NCBI GenBank assembly: GCA_041652255.1
Contig: JBAZHT010000045.1
Coordinates: forward strand, 1 to 14,391
Direction: 5' to 3'
Origin: DMER64 sp041652255
GTDB taxonomy: Bacteria > Bacteroidota > Bacteroidia > Bacteroidales > UBA932
DNA: 14,391 nt
Shown here: piece by piece, positions 1 to 9,300 of the stretch
Layout of the letters: every line of letters begins with the position of its first letter
Numbering within the stretch: the first letter of the stretch is position 1
Position numbers and translations under genes: made by a program
Notes under the pieces: model-generated
Databases searched by the model: none
Told to the model about the DNA's origin: nothing
Seen by the model: the letters and a program-made list of their open reading frames with translations, nothing else

Positions 1-2147
1 TTGGTCGTCTTGTAATAATAATCAAGGGTTATCCCAAAGACATTGCCAAAGAATTCCATGTCGATCCCCGCATTGAACTGACTGCTGGTCTCCCATTTTA
101 GATTCTCATTGCCGAGAAGGGATTGGGCAAATCCATCGTAACTGTTGCCGCCAAATACATAATAGTAATTGGGAGTAAACCTGTCCAGATAGGAATAGAG
201 GGGAATATTCTGGTTCCCGATGGCCCCGTAACCCACACGAATCTTCAGTTTGTTGATTTTATCTGCCTGTTTCATGAAATCTTCCTCTTCCATGTTCCAC
301 CCACCGGATACTGAATAGAAGGTGCCCCAACGGTTTTCTTTGCTGAACCGGGAGGAACCGTCACGACGAACGATTCCTGACAAATAATACTTCTGTTTGT
401 AATTATAATTGACATTGGCAAAAAATGACAACAGACTGGATGACCATTCGGTCTGGTTATTGTTCTTTTTAGTAGTACCCAAACCCAGGTATACGAAATT
501 GGGATCTGCATTGGTAAATTCGCTTTCACTGGCGTACAAACCCTCTCCCGTATTTCTGATGGCCTCACCTCCCAACAAAGAGGTAATGTTATGTTTGTCA
601 CTTATTGTAATACTATGATTCAGTGTGGTATTGACTGTCCAGGTATTCTGTTCTACAGTGGAAACATTCAGGCTGTTGGTGCTGTTGATCCTGTTGGCTG
701 TCCCCCATGTTTTGTTAAACTCCCTCATTTCAGTATCGTTGTAGTCCGTGCCTGCCGTTGCCTTAACAAAAAAATTGGCCGGCAGGGTAAGGAGCGCACT
801 CCCGGAAATAAGCAATGATTTGATCTTTCTTGTTCTGTCAGTATTTGCACATAATCCTTCGGGGCTGTAACCGTCACCAAAAAACGAATTGTAGACAGAA
901 TTGCCATAATACTCAGAAGGGAGATCCACAAACTCATTGTTTTCATCATAAACGGGTATGGCCGGATTCCTGAACAGGGCATACCTTACCACGCTGCCTC
1001 CCTCGCCTGCATATCCGTCGCCCGAACTGGAGACCAAACGGTTATTTGAAAAACCGCCACTTACGTTAAGGGTTACTTTCAGCCAGTCTTTCAGGTCGGA
1101 AGAGACATTGGAACGCATATTATACCTGCTGTAATCCGTTCCCTTGATAATACCGTCCTGTTTGAAAAGTGTACCGGAGATCAGGTATTGTGTTCTTTCA
1201 TTTCCACCGCTGAAAGAAAGTTCGTGTGAATGGATGGGAGCCACCCTGAAAATTTCTTCCAGGTGATTCACATTGGGGAAATCCTTTACCCAGTCTCCCT
1301 GGATCAATTGCCTTTTTACAATAGATGCCGCATTATCCGTTGCAGCCGCCTGATTGTACAGCTCTATGAATTGCTCTGTGTTGGCCATAGGGGTAAGGCT
1401 GCCGTGAAACTGGTAACCCAGCTGGGCATTGTAAGTGATCCTGGCCTCACCTGACCTTCCGCTTTTTGTAGTGATAAGGATCACTCCATTGGAAGCACGC
1501 GATCCGTAAATAGCCGCCGAAGAGGCATCTTTCAATACGGTCATGTTTTCAATTTCGTTGGGAGAAATGTTGTTCAGGGCGCCTTCCTGGGGAATCCCGT
1601 CCACAATATAGAGCGGTTCATTGCTGGCATTAATGGAGCCCACACCACGGATCCTTACGGCAATGGGCGATCCGGGGGCTCCTGTCTGCGTCGCTACATT
1701 AACCCCGGCAACCCGGCCCTGCAATGCCTGTTGGGCCGATGCCACCGGTGTTTTTGTCAGGTCTTTGTCTTCTACTTTACTTATGGCTCCAAGGACATCG
1801 CGCTTTTTCTGAACGCTGTAACCCACCACTACCAGTTCATCCATAACCATAGACTCCTGCTCCAGAATAATATCCAGCGTTGTCTGTTCTGTTACCAGGA
1901 TTTCTTTGGTAGTGAAACCAATATATGAAATTTTCAGGGTACTGTTCTGCGGTACAGTCAAACTGAATTTTCCGTCAATATCTGTTGTCGTTCCGCTATC
2001 AGTACCAACAAGCAACACAGTGACCCCTATAAGAGGTTCACCTGTACCGGCTTCTTTAACTGTTCCGCTGATTTCCAAAAGCGTTTGTGCCGGCAGTAAA
2101 TTGACAATGCACCCAAATAAAATGATCAACAGTGCTTTTTTCATCAT
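1..2147 (-). CDS. SusC/RagA-like TonB-dependent outer-membrane transporter (partial, C-terminus beyond left edge)
   Basis: 715 codons are read without a stop from ATG at 2147 to the window edge; the C-terminal barrel is missing. The protein imports oligosaccharides across the outer membrane, driven by TonB and normally capped by a SusD lipoprotein. Visible parts are: a signal peptide (residues 1 to about 20, hydrophobic stretch ending LLPAQT); a carboxypeptidase-D regulatory-like domain (about 25-100, starting ISGTVKEAGTGEPLIGV); the SusC signature ELVVVGYSVQKKRD near residue 105; a plug domain to about residue 228 (LQGRVAGVNV, IRIRG-type VRIRGVGSI, YIVDGIP, VLKDASSAAIYGSRASNGV); then beta-barrel sequence ending LDYYYKTT. 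Two in-frame ATGs (2147 and 2144) make the exact start ambiguous. It lies 2 nt after the stop of the upstream lipoprotein gene, so it is the distal gene of the operon here. A susD homologue is expected to the left but is not visible. Family assignment is firm; the substrate is inferred only from neighbours. Confidence 0.95.
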   Translation of the reverse strand, partial: MMKKALLIILFGCIVNLLPAQTLLEISGTVKEAGTGEPLIGVTVLLVGTDSGTTTDIDGKFSLTVPQNSTLKISYIGFTTKEILVTEQTTLDIILEQESMVMDELVVVGYSVQKKRDVLGAISKVEDKDLTKTPVASAQQALQGRVAGVNVATQTGAPGSPIAVRIRGVGSINASNEPLYIVDGIPQEGALNNISPNEIENMTVLKDASSAAIYGSRASNGVILITTKSGRSGEARITYNAQLGYQFHGSLTPMANTEQFIELYNQAAATDNAASIVKRQLIQGDWVKDFPNVNHLEEIFRVAPIHSHELSFSGGNERTQYLISGTLFKQDGIIKGTDYSRYNMRSNVSSDLKDWLKVTLNVSGGFSNNRLVSSSGDGYAGEGGSVVRYALFRNPAIPVYDENNEFVDLPSEYYGNSVYNSFFGDGYSPEGLCANTDRTRKIKSLLISGSALLTLPANFFVKATAGTDYNDTEMREFNKTWGTANRINSTNSLNVSTVEQNTWTVNTTLNHSITISDKHNITSLLGGEAIRNTGEGLYASESEFTNADPNFVYLGLGTTKKNNNQTEWSSSLLSFFANVNYNYKQKYYLSGIVRRDGSSRFSKENRWGTFYSVSGGWNMEEEDFMKQADKINKLKIRVGYGAIGNQNIPLYSYLDRFTPNYYYVFGGNSYDGFAQSLLGNENLKWETSSQFNAGIDMEFFGNVFGITLDYYYKTT

Positions 2148-2149
2148 AT

Positions 2150-3850
2150 TTATTTTTTATAAATGGCGTTTTTATTAATCCTGTTCCCGGCCGGTAATTC
2201 CACAATAAGGCAGGCCTGGTCTGCCGGGATGGTTATTAAGGCATGATCCTCCACAGAGGTGGCCAGGTAACGTGCAGAAACGATATCATACAGGTCTGCC
2301 TTCTGACCGGATATCTTGTAGGTTACCTTCCGGTCTTGTTCATACGGATTGAAAAGCAAAAACACAGGATGTGAGGGATAAGAATAAAAATCGGTCACAT
2401 TGCAATCGTGTTTTAAAATGCCGGACACGTCTGTCGTGTCTGTCATGGCCCCCAGGACACCCACAGGTGCTGTACTGTAGAGACTGAACATAGATTCTTT
2501 GGGATTGTCGGGATGCCATTTGGGGCCGTCACCCAAGGCTATCGGATGAACATCTTTCAAACGGGGGCTGTCGTAACAGTCCTCATACCTGAGTCCTTCG
2601 TAAGCAATGACAGAACGTGTAAAGTCTTTCATTTCCGGTAACCACTGGTTTTCATCTGTTATCTGATCAGGATAGAAAAGACGGCAGGCATTAACGTTGT
2701 TCAGCATCCACTTGCCTATGGCCCTTGCAAAGGAGGGTTCGTATTTAACCATAGGCACCAATGGCATGGCCATCAGGATACTGTTCATAAAGAAGGCATA
2801 ACCACCGCCGTCAATGATGCTTCCCTGCAATCCGCTTACGTCATACCGGCCCCATTTGCCTACGATCACTCCCCACCCTTCTCTGCCTAATGGATTCCGG
2901 GTGCCTTCAAAAACCCAGTCCAGCATTTTGGCAATATCGTAGTTTGTCCCTTCTTCGGCATTCAGACGGGCAGCCGTATAGATGCCAATGGGCAGAAGAA
3001 TTTCATAGAAACGGCTCTCTTTTTGGTCGTTAAGTACCTGAATGGCACTTTTTGCATGTTTTAGGTAACGGGGATCACCAAATTTCATATAAGCCGAGTA
3101 CAGCACGTACCCGTGACCTCCGGCAGCATCCTGCTGAAGTGGAATATTGTTGACCATGCCCAGCATACGGGAATAGTCGAAATAGGAATAGTCGTAGTTC
3201 CCGTTAAGCACGGAATCGGCTTTATAAAATTGCCCGGCAATGATTTGCTGAATATTTTCTGCATTTTCCACTTCAGGAAAAATATCGCAAACATTATAAT
3301 AAAGTATGTTAGGCAACAGATCGTACCACCAGTCACGACCGTATCCTCCCCCCAGTAAGGCCACGTGGGGATTGGTGTTATTCATCATGATGTTCCATCC
3401 GTTATCTGAATTGAAATAATTCTGGACCATCTTTACATAATTGTACCCTTCCTGATTGGTTTTATCTATACCCAGCAACCCGGCCCCCATAATAGCTGCC
3501 AGAGAATTAATGCTTTCATGGAATTCTCCATGGTTTTTGTCCGGACCCTGGCGGGCATCGTTTACAGCAGTATATAACCCAAATGTGAACTGCGGTATAT
3601 TGCGCTGGTTATCATCCAGCCAGATCATAGTACCAGCCGGAAGCCCCGCATTGAAATCAAAAACATACGCATCGAAATCCCTGGCTTTTTGTTTCCAGTC
3701 AATGATCTTGTACGGTTCCGGCATGTTAGGCATTTGCTCAATTCGTTGAACATCCGTCTGTTGTACTTCGCTGCCTAAATTGTCAGAACAATTGTAGAAT
3801 GGAAGTATTAGAAAAACCAATGTTATGAATACAAAATTATGTTTCATCAT
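2150..3850 (-). CDS. PUL lipoprotein with probable alpha/alpha-toroid glycosidase-like domain
   Basis: A 566-residue protein that I cannot assign to a named family. The N-terminus has a short hydrophobic stretch ending in Cys21 followed by SDN. The lipobox (FYNC) is weak, but Cys-Ser-Asp is typical of Bacteroidetes lipoproteins and resembles a surface-export signal. Residues about 80-410 are helical with glycine- and aromatic-rich connections (HGEFHES at 107-113, GGGYGRDWWYD at 167-177, DAAGGHGYVLYSAY at 241-254, IIDGGGYAFF at 345-354). This pattern suits an (alpha/alpha)6-toroid carbohydrate enzyme. Residues about 494-553 (HPVFLLFNPYEQDRKV through ITIPADQACLIVELP) look like the C-terminal beta-sandwich found in many glycosidases. 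Acidic residues E109, E112, D173, D177 and D347 are candidates for catalysis, but this is a guess. The start overlaps the MFS stop codon as ATGA; a second ATG follows directly. It probably acts on the glycan at the cell surface or in the periplasm. It could also be a binding protein or a lyase. Confidence 0.85.
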   Translation of the reverse strand: MMKHNFVFITLVFLILPFYNCSDNLGSEVQQTDVQRIEQMPNMPEPYKIIDWKQKARDFDAYVFDFNAGLPAGTMIWLDDNQRNIPQFTFGLYTAVNDARQGPDKNHGEFHESINSLAAIMGAGLLGIDKTNQEGYNYVKMVQNYFNSDNGWNIMMNNTNPHVALLGGGYGRDWWYDLLPNILYYNVCDIFPEVENAENIQQIIAGQFYKADSVLNGNYDYSYFDYSRMLGMVNNIPLQQDAAGGHGYVLYSAYMKFGDPRYLKHAKSAIQVLNDQKESRFYEILLPIGIYTAARLNAEEGTNYDIAKMLDWVFEGTRNPLGREGWGVIVGKWGRYDVSGLQGSIIDGGGYAFFMNSILMAMPLVPMVKYEPSFARAIGKWMLNNVNACRLFYPDQITDENQWLPEMKDFTRSVIAYEGLRYEDCYDSPRLKDVHPIALGDGPKWHPDNPKESMFSLYSTAPVGVLGAMTDTTDVSGILKHDCNVTDFYSYPSHPVFLLFNPYEQDRKVTYKISGQKADLYDIVSARYLATSVEDHALITIPADQACLIVELPAGNRINKNAIYKK

Positions 3851-5106
3851 ATGTCAGAATATTTTGTATCTATCTCTTTAATAATATGTTTGGCAAGAGG
3901 TAACGAGATTAACTGTATGGTTCCCACAATAACCAATGCATATTTGAGGGCAAACATCTCAGATACCATGTAGGACAGCAAGATGAAAAGAAGCATGCCA
4001 AAGGCACGTCCAATAAACAATCCGATCTCATGACTCATGATGTAGGTATACTCGTTCCTTTTCTCAATTTTTTTAACGGCATCTATGGTTTTCATCATGG
4101 TGGGAAAATAGGCCAGATCATGTAAGGGCTGGAACATCACTTTGAAGAAGACAAATATGATCACACCGGTAGCAGAAAACAAGATCGCATTGAACAATGT
4201 TCCAATGAAGAAAACCAGCAGCCCGAAACCAAAGACAGCCATCCTGTGCCTGGGCTTGGTAATGCGACCCAACACATAGACCAATACAGCCGTCAAAGCA
4301 CCTCCTATACCCTGAATCAGTCCCAGTGTTCCTTCGTCCCCTACCAGACGCATAACCAATATTGCTGGAGTGGTCACTAAAAACCCCTGTACCATTCCCT
4401 TAAGTCCGGCCAGGGTTAACAATTTGCGCCAAAGAATATGAAATCTGGCATAGAGGAATTTTTTTTGCACAGGATTTTTAAATTTCCCCCTGGCCAGCAC
4501 AATGCACGCACAGATAGATATGAAAAAAGCAATAACTGTAACTATCTGGTAACCAATATTTATATTAAGAGGAAGTCCAAAAAAGGATAAACCATCTATC
4601 GTTACCAAAAAAGCACCTACCATCAACGGGACCAATATACTCCACATGGAAAAGAAGAATGTTTCCAGTCCAAAGAAATAATTGCGGTTATCATCGTTGG
4701 TTGCATTCAATGCAAGAAAATAGCGGTTGGTCCAGAAAAAACCAGTAGAAAACCCCAGGATCAGACCGGTAATCCCCAGTTCAACAATACCTATGGAATT
4801 GACAAACATCATAGTTGCCATGACAATAGTTGATAGAACGATCCCAAAACCATAGAGGAGACTGGAACTGAACTTCTGCAAAAGCCAACCATTCAAAAGT
4901 GAAGAAAAGACTATCCCGGCATACATGCAAAGCTGATAAATAGCTACATAAGCAGGGATTCCCGTATTTCGCATGATATATGCCCCTACAAATATTTCAA
5001 TGATTGGCAGGATCAATGCATACAACATATTGGTTATAAGCAATGTCCTAATATTCAGGGACTGCGAACGAAAAAATGCAAATTCTTTGAATATATTCTT
5101 TCCCAC
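3847..5106 (-). CDS. MFS-family inner-membrane sugar permease (GTG start)
   Basis: A 419-residue, strongly hydrophobic protein with about 10-12 predicted membrane helices, such as TLLITNMLYALILPIIEIFVG near residues 22-42 and GVIIFVFFKVMF in the second half. Short charged loops occur between helices (WLLQKF, RITKPRHRM, KKIEKRNEY). Organisation and length fit the major facilitator superfamily. Its place between a GH130 gene and outer-membrane import genes suggests it carries the disaccharide or oligosaccharide from periplasm to cytoplasm, where the GH130 enzyme would act. The start used is GTG at 5106-5104, one nucleotide after the GH130 TAA stop; no ATG lies close by, and residues MGKNIFKEF lead directly into the first helix. 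The gene ends by overlapping the next start as ATGA. Substrate specificity cannot be read from the sequence. A related alternative is a GPH-type sugar:cation symporter. Confidence 0.9.
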   Translation of the reverse strand: MGKNIFKEFAFFRSQSLNIRTLLITNMLYALILPIIEIFVGAYIMRNTGIPAYVAIYQLCMYAGIVFSSLLNGWLLQKFSSSLLYGFGIVLSTIVMATMMFVNSIGIVELGITGLILGFSTGFFWTNRYFLALNATNDDNRNYFFGLETFFFSMWSILVPLMVGAFLVTIDGLSFFGLPLNINIGYQIVTVIAFFISICACIVLARGKFKNPVQKKFLYARFHILWRKLLTLAGLKGMVQGFLVTTPAILVMRLVGDEGTLGLIQGIGGALTAVLVYVLGRITKPRHRMAVFGFGLLVFFIGTLFNAILFSATGVIIFVFFKVMFQPLHDLAYFPTMMKTIDAVKKIEKRNEYTYIMSHEIGLFIGRAFGMLLFILLSYMVSEMFALKYALVIVGTIQLISLPLAKHIIKEIDTKYSDI

Positions 5107-5107
5107 T

Positions 5108-6151
5108 TTATTTCAAGGAATTAAAAATTTCATGAATTGAAAAAGCAGCTCCACATATCACTTCATCACTGGCACCATAAAAAATCTTTAGGGTATCGCC
5201 AATAAGGTAATGACCATTGGTAAATACAACGTTACCAAAAAAACCTGTCTGTTCATAAGGAGCAACAGGTTCCATTATCGGTTCTTTGGTGCGGGCCAGG
5301 ACTTTGGAAGGATCATTCAAATCCAGCAGCAAGGCACCCAGGCAATAACGGTTGTCGCTATTGGCTCCGTGATAGATCTCCAGCCAGCCTTCTGAGGTTC
5401 TGACCGGGGCACCTCCGGCCCCCACCCTTGCTGAATCCCAGTTCTCCGGGCGGGTGACGGCAACGCATTTGTGGTTCCCCCAGTGCAGGCGGTCGGGAGA
5501 CTCGGCAAGCCAAATATAATTGCCTCCCAGCTCGGGGCTGCTCGGCCTGTGAAAAGCGTAATACCTTCCGTTGATTTTTTGTTCAAAGATTGCGCAATCT
5601 TTATTGTGCGGAGGGAAAATCATACCCTTGCGTTCAAAGTGACAAAAGTCTTTGGTAACCAGGAGCCCCACCCCTACAGCTACGGGTGACACCTGGGTAT
5701 AAGTCAGGTAATACCCATCTTCCATAGTTGCTACACGACAATCTTCAATCCCGAACGATTCCAGAAAACCTTTTCCAAAAACGGGCGGATAAGCGGGATC
5801 TTCCCGGAAATTGATATCGTCATGGCTGCATACCATCCGAAAATAGGACAATGTGGTTAGATAATTCTGTCCTTTGTATTTGATCACGCGGGGATCAGAA
5901 GCATCCAGCAACGGATCATTCTTCTCAAAATGCAGCACTTCAATTTCCCCTTGTTCATTATATACCGGGAAACTAATCTTACCGGGGACCTGGGACGGCC
6001 TTTCAGCAACGCGTAGTATAAGCCAGGTCTTACCGTCCATTCTGAATACACCCGGATTGAGAAGACAGGTAATTTCCATTCCTTCTATTCCGGGTTTTAG
6101 GTCGGACGGTTTCAATAATGGATTACTTTCCGAACGTTTTGCAATATCCAT
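5108..6151 (-). CDS. GH130 family beta-mannoside phosphorylase or mannosidase
   Basis: A 347-residue protein without a signal peptide, hence probably cytoplasmic. It has the five-bladed-propeller signatures of glycoside hydrolase family 130. These are: an N-terminal NPGVFRMDGKTWLILRVAERP (residues 32-52); SDPRVIKYKGQNYLT (85-99); the family catalytic-acid motif GIEDCRV with Asp137 as the likely general acid; NKDCAIFEQKING (183-195); AFHRPSSP (199-206); VGAGGAPVRT (233-242); YHGANSDNRYCLGALLLDLNDPSKVLARTKEPI (250-282); and a closing IFYGASDEVICGAAF. Known GH130 members phosphorolyse or hydrolyse beta-1,4- or beta-1,2-mannosides. Lys184, Arg202 and His251 could be the basic phosphate-site residues that separate phosphorylases from hydrolases, which favours a phosphorylase. 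The linkage and subfamily are not resolved. It is the first gene of the four-gene minus-strand operon, divergent from the HTCS, and its stop is 1 nt from the MFS start. Confidence 0.93.
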   Translation of the reverse strand: MDIAKRSESNPLLKPSDLKPGIEGMEITCLLNPGVFRMDGKTWLILRVAERPSQVPGKISFPVYNEQGEIEVLHFEKNDPLLDASDPRVIKYKGQNYLTTLSYFRMVCSHDDINFREDPAYPPVFGKGFLESFGIEDCRVATMEDGYYLTYTQVSPVAVGVGLLVTKDFCHFERKGMIFPPHNKDCAIFEQKINGRYYAFHRPSSPELGGNYIWLAESPDRLHWGNHKCVAVTRPENWDSARVGAGGAPVRTSEGWLEIYHGANSDNRYCLGALLLDLNDPSKVLARTKEPIMEPVAPYEQTGFFGNVVFTNGHYLIGDTLKIFYGASDEVICGAAFSIHEIFNSLK

Positions 6152-6167
6152 AGAATGTTGTTTTTCT

Positions 6168-6175
6168 CAAAATTA
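6168..6175 (-). promoter_or_regulatory. candidate -7 box for the GH130-to-SusC operon
   Basis: Read on the minus strand, this is TAATTTTG, an exact match to the Bacteroidetes -7 consensus TAnnTTTG. It ends 16 nt before the GH130 ATG. The -33 element is poor: CTTG (6197-6194) at 18-nt spacing instead of TTTG. Such weakness fits a promoter that needs an activator such as the divergent HTCS. The implied leader would be only about 10 nt, so the true start may lie further upstream. Confidence 0.3.
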
Positions 6176-6201
6176 GCTTTAACCGGGAACGGACAAGGTA
6201 T

Positions 6202-6219
6202 CCAATTTTATCAAATTGG
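6202..6219. promoter_or_regulatory. perfect 7-bp inverted repeat in the divergent intergenic region (possible operator)
   Basis: CCAATTT (6202-6208), spacer TATC, then AAATTGG (6213-6219). The arms are perfectly complementary. The site lies 51 nt upstream of the GH130 ATG and 142 nt upstream of the HTCS ATG, where a dimeric regulator could control one or both promoters. There is no following T-run, so it is not an intrinsic terminator. Binding is inferred only. Confidence 0.35.
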
Positions 6220-6303
6220 TTTACTAATCTTACAAAACAAGAATAAGATACTCTTTGTATATAAAAAGCATACCTTTTCTGTTTATTTACTCACAAAGTA
6301 TTG

Positions 6304-6311
6304 TATATTTG
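6304..6311 (+). promoter_or_regulatory. candidate -7 promoter box of the HTCS gene
   Basis: TATATTTG is an exact match to the Bacteroidetes -7 consensus TAnnTTTG. No clear TTTG is present at the expected -33 distance; the closest is GTTTA near 6281-6285. Transcription would begin near 6316-6318, only a few nucleotides before the ATG of the 12-codon leader frame at 6323. Confidence 0.45.
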
Positions 6312-6322
6312 AGACTAAAGAC

Positions 6323-6361
6323 ATGATTCATTTGATTCATTTGATTCATTTGATTTTATAA
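6323..6361 (+). CDS. possible 12-codon leader peptide (Ile-His-Leu repeats) overlapping the HTCS start
   Basis: ATG at 6323 opens a 12-codon frame, MIHLIHLIHLIL, closed by TAA at 6359-6361. The last A of this stop is the first base of the HTCS ATG (TAATG overlap). The frame is built by the 9-bp tandem repeat in which it lies. Its position directly after the candidate -7 box and its stop-start overlap would allow translational coupling or leader control of the regulator. It could equally be an accident of a short tandem repeat whose unit length is a multiple of three. No other evidence of translation can be seen. Confidence 0.3.
   Translation: MIHLIHLIHLIL
6324..6350 (+). repeat. 9-bp tandem repeat in the HTCS leader
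   Basis: Three exact head-to-tail copies of TGATTCATT (6324-6332, 6333-6341, 6342-6350) are followed by a decayed fourth copy, TGATTTTAT. The array fills the region just upstream of the HTCS ATG where the ribosome would bind. Changes in copy number would lengthen or shorten the leader by 9 nt while keeping the leader peptide in frame. Confidence 0.9.
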
Positions 6362-9300
6362 TGAAGAAAACGCTGTTTTGTTTAGGCATTGTTATCTTGT
6401 GGATTCCGCTTTTTGCGGAGGACTATGTTATACAGCGTCTGACCAATAACGACGGTTTGTCCAACAGTTCCATAAACATCATCTTTCAGGATTCCAAACA
6501 GATCATGTGGTTTGGGACATGGGACGGTTTGAATATGTACAACGGCAGTGATTTCAAAGTTTACAAACCGGTACCCGGGAATCCCAAAAGCATCAGTAAC
6601 AATATTATACGGGACATTATCCAGGTAAGTGAAGATGTATTGTGGATAGCCACAGATGTCGGGATAAATAGTTTCTCAGTAAAAGACAGGGCTTTCAAAA
6701 GGTTTTTTGTAGATACCCTGCAGGCGGGAATTACCAATGAGCATTCCTATCATATAGCCTTTGACCGGTCCTCCGGTAGGCTCTTTGCCTGGGTTTATCA
6801 GCAGGGATTGTATGGCTACAATCCTGAACAAAAACAGTTTTACCGCCTGAATATTGCTGTTGACCTGAATATCAAAAAGATGGTTTTTGATGATCAAAAC
6901 TGCCTCTGGATACTGACAAAAGAGAAAGAACTCCATAAACACTCCTTTAATGGAAAAGCTGACGTTCCAGGAATCGAAGAAATTAGACAGTTTTCCCTTC
7001 TTTCTGACATAGAATCTGTTTTTTATGCCCATTACTACGGTTTGATAATACAAACAGTAGACGGTCGTTTGTATTTGTATGACACCGGGTTAGGAATGTT
7101 AAGTGATACAGCATTTGAAATCCCGGAAAAAGGAACGGTAAGGGATTTCTGTTACAGGGATTCAATCTTTTACCTTGCTACAGATAAGGGATTGTATTCT
7201 TATGATTTGAGAAACGGGACCACCCTTGAGATGATAGGCAACTGCTCCGTTTTGTCGGTTCATTGCGGTACACAAAACATTCTGTGGGTAGGAACCGATA
7301 TGCAGGGTATTTTCAAGATCGTCCCGTCACAAGAACGGTTTATTACATATTCTTCACAAAACGTTACTGACTTTGGGAACAGTGCCGTAAGAACTTTCTG
7401 CGAAGACAGAGAGGGAAACCTGTTTGTAGGTACTAAAGGAAGCGGTATATATGCGTTCAACCGGGATGAAAAAAGCAGCAGACTGGTTTTAAATGCGCAT
7501 TACAGGACAGAGCAGGGACTGACCAGTAACTCAGTCTTTACAATCACCCGGGGGGAAAACAACACCTTTTGGATTGGAACAGATGGAAACGGCATTAACT
7601 ACTACGACAGCAACTCGGAACAGATAAGAAAACTTACTCCTTCCAATAATCTGAAGGATAAGATCAACCTCTCATCTGTTTATGCGCTGTTACCCGAGGA
7701 TGACAATTTATTATGGGCGGGTACCAGTGGTTACGGTATGTACCGGCTGGAGATAGACAATGCACAACATCCTTACAGAATAAAGAATTTTCGACAATAT
7801 GTATTTTGTGCTAACCAGCCCTCTCTAAGCAATAATATAGTCTATTCCATCATCCGGGACGATCCTTCCCATTTATGGATCGCTACAAGAGGCGGCGGAA
7901 TCAACCGTTTCAATACTGTTGACGAAACTTTTGAAACATTCAAATTTTCACAAAATAATCCCGATTACTCCAGCAGTGATGATGTACTGTGCTTGTATGA
8001 AGACCATACAGGTAATCTTTGGGCAGGAACCAGCATGGGGTTAAATAAAATAAGCCGGGGTCCGGACGGTATACTGCACGTAGACAACTTTAGTGAAAAA
8101 AACGGCATGCCAAACAATACCATTCACGGTATACTGGAAGATAAACAAAACAACATATGGGTGAGTACCAACAACGGAATTGCCAAACTGTCACGCGAAA
8201 AAGAACCGTACAAAATCATATCGTATTATGCCAGCGACGGATTGCAAAACAATGAGTTTTCCGATGGAGCGTATTATGCCAGCCCCAATACTTCTTTGTT
8301 CTATTTTGGTGGGATAAGCGGATTTAATGAATTCAATCCGCTGACGATCATTCACGATGACAGTATTCCAATGCTCTTGTTAGATGCTTTCTATGTTGAC
8401 AATGAAGAATACAATCTTTCCGATTTTCTTGTTCAGAAAAAAGATCAGGATGTATTGACTTTATCTTACAAGTACAAATCGTTTGGTTTTCATTTTTCAC
8501 ATATTGACTACCTGACAGGTCCCAAGTGTGAAATATCTTACAAGTTGGAAGGTTACCAAAGCGACTGGGTACAGCTGCGAACATCCAATACCATTGTATT
8601 TACTAACCTTCCTAAAGGAAAATACGTATTGAACGTTAAGAACAGCAATGCCGACAAGGTATGGGGAGAGACCTGCTTTACCCTGCCGATAATGGTCAAT
8701 CCTCCCTGGTGGGAAAGCAACCTGGCTTATTTCTTTTATGCCCTTTTAGGTTTCTTTCTTTTATTGGGAGTCCGAAAAATGATGTTTTACAAGATCAAAG
8801 TCAGGAATGATATCAGGTTAAAAGAAATGGAAAAACAAAAAGCCGAAGAGATCCACCAGGCCAAACTCAGCTTTTTCACAAATATCGCTCACGAGTTTTC
8901 GAATTCACTGACATTGATATACAGTCCCTGTGAAAAACTCCTGAAAGAAAAATCCTCGGGTATGATGACAAAAAAATATGTACAGATCATCAAGTCCAAT
9001 TCTGAGAGGATGCAACATCTGATCCAACAATTGATAGAATTTAGAAAAGCAGATACAGGTCATCTTAAATTAAACATAGAAATAATTGATATACAGGAGC
9101 TTATTAAGTTTGTGCTGGACAATTTCATAGATATTATGGAACAGAAAAAGATCCGGTATTCCATTACCTCTATCCCCGGGAATATCCATTGGCAAACAGA
9201 TCGCGATAGCGTAGAGAAGATCGTATTCAATCTGCTTTCCAATGCTGTAAAATATACCCCTGAAAACGAAAAAATTGATATTATCACCGATGTTAGGGAC

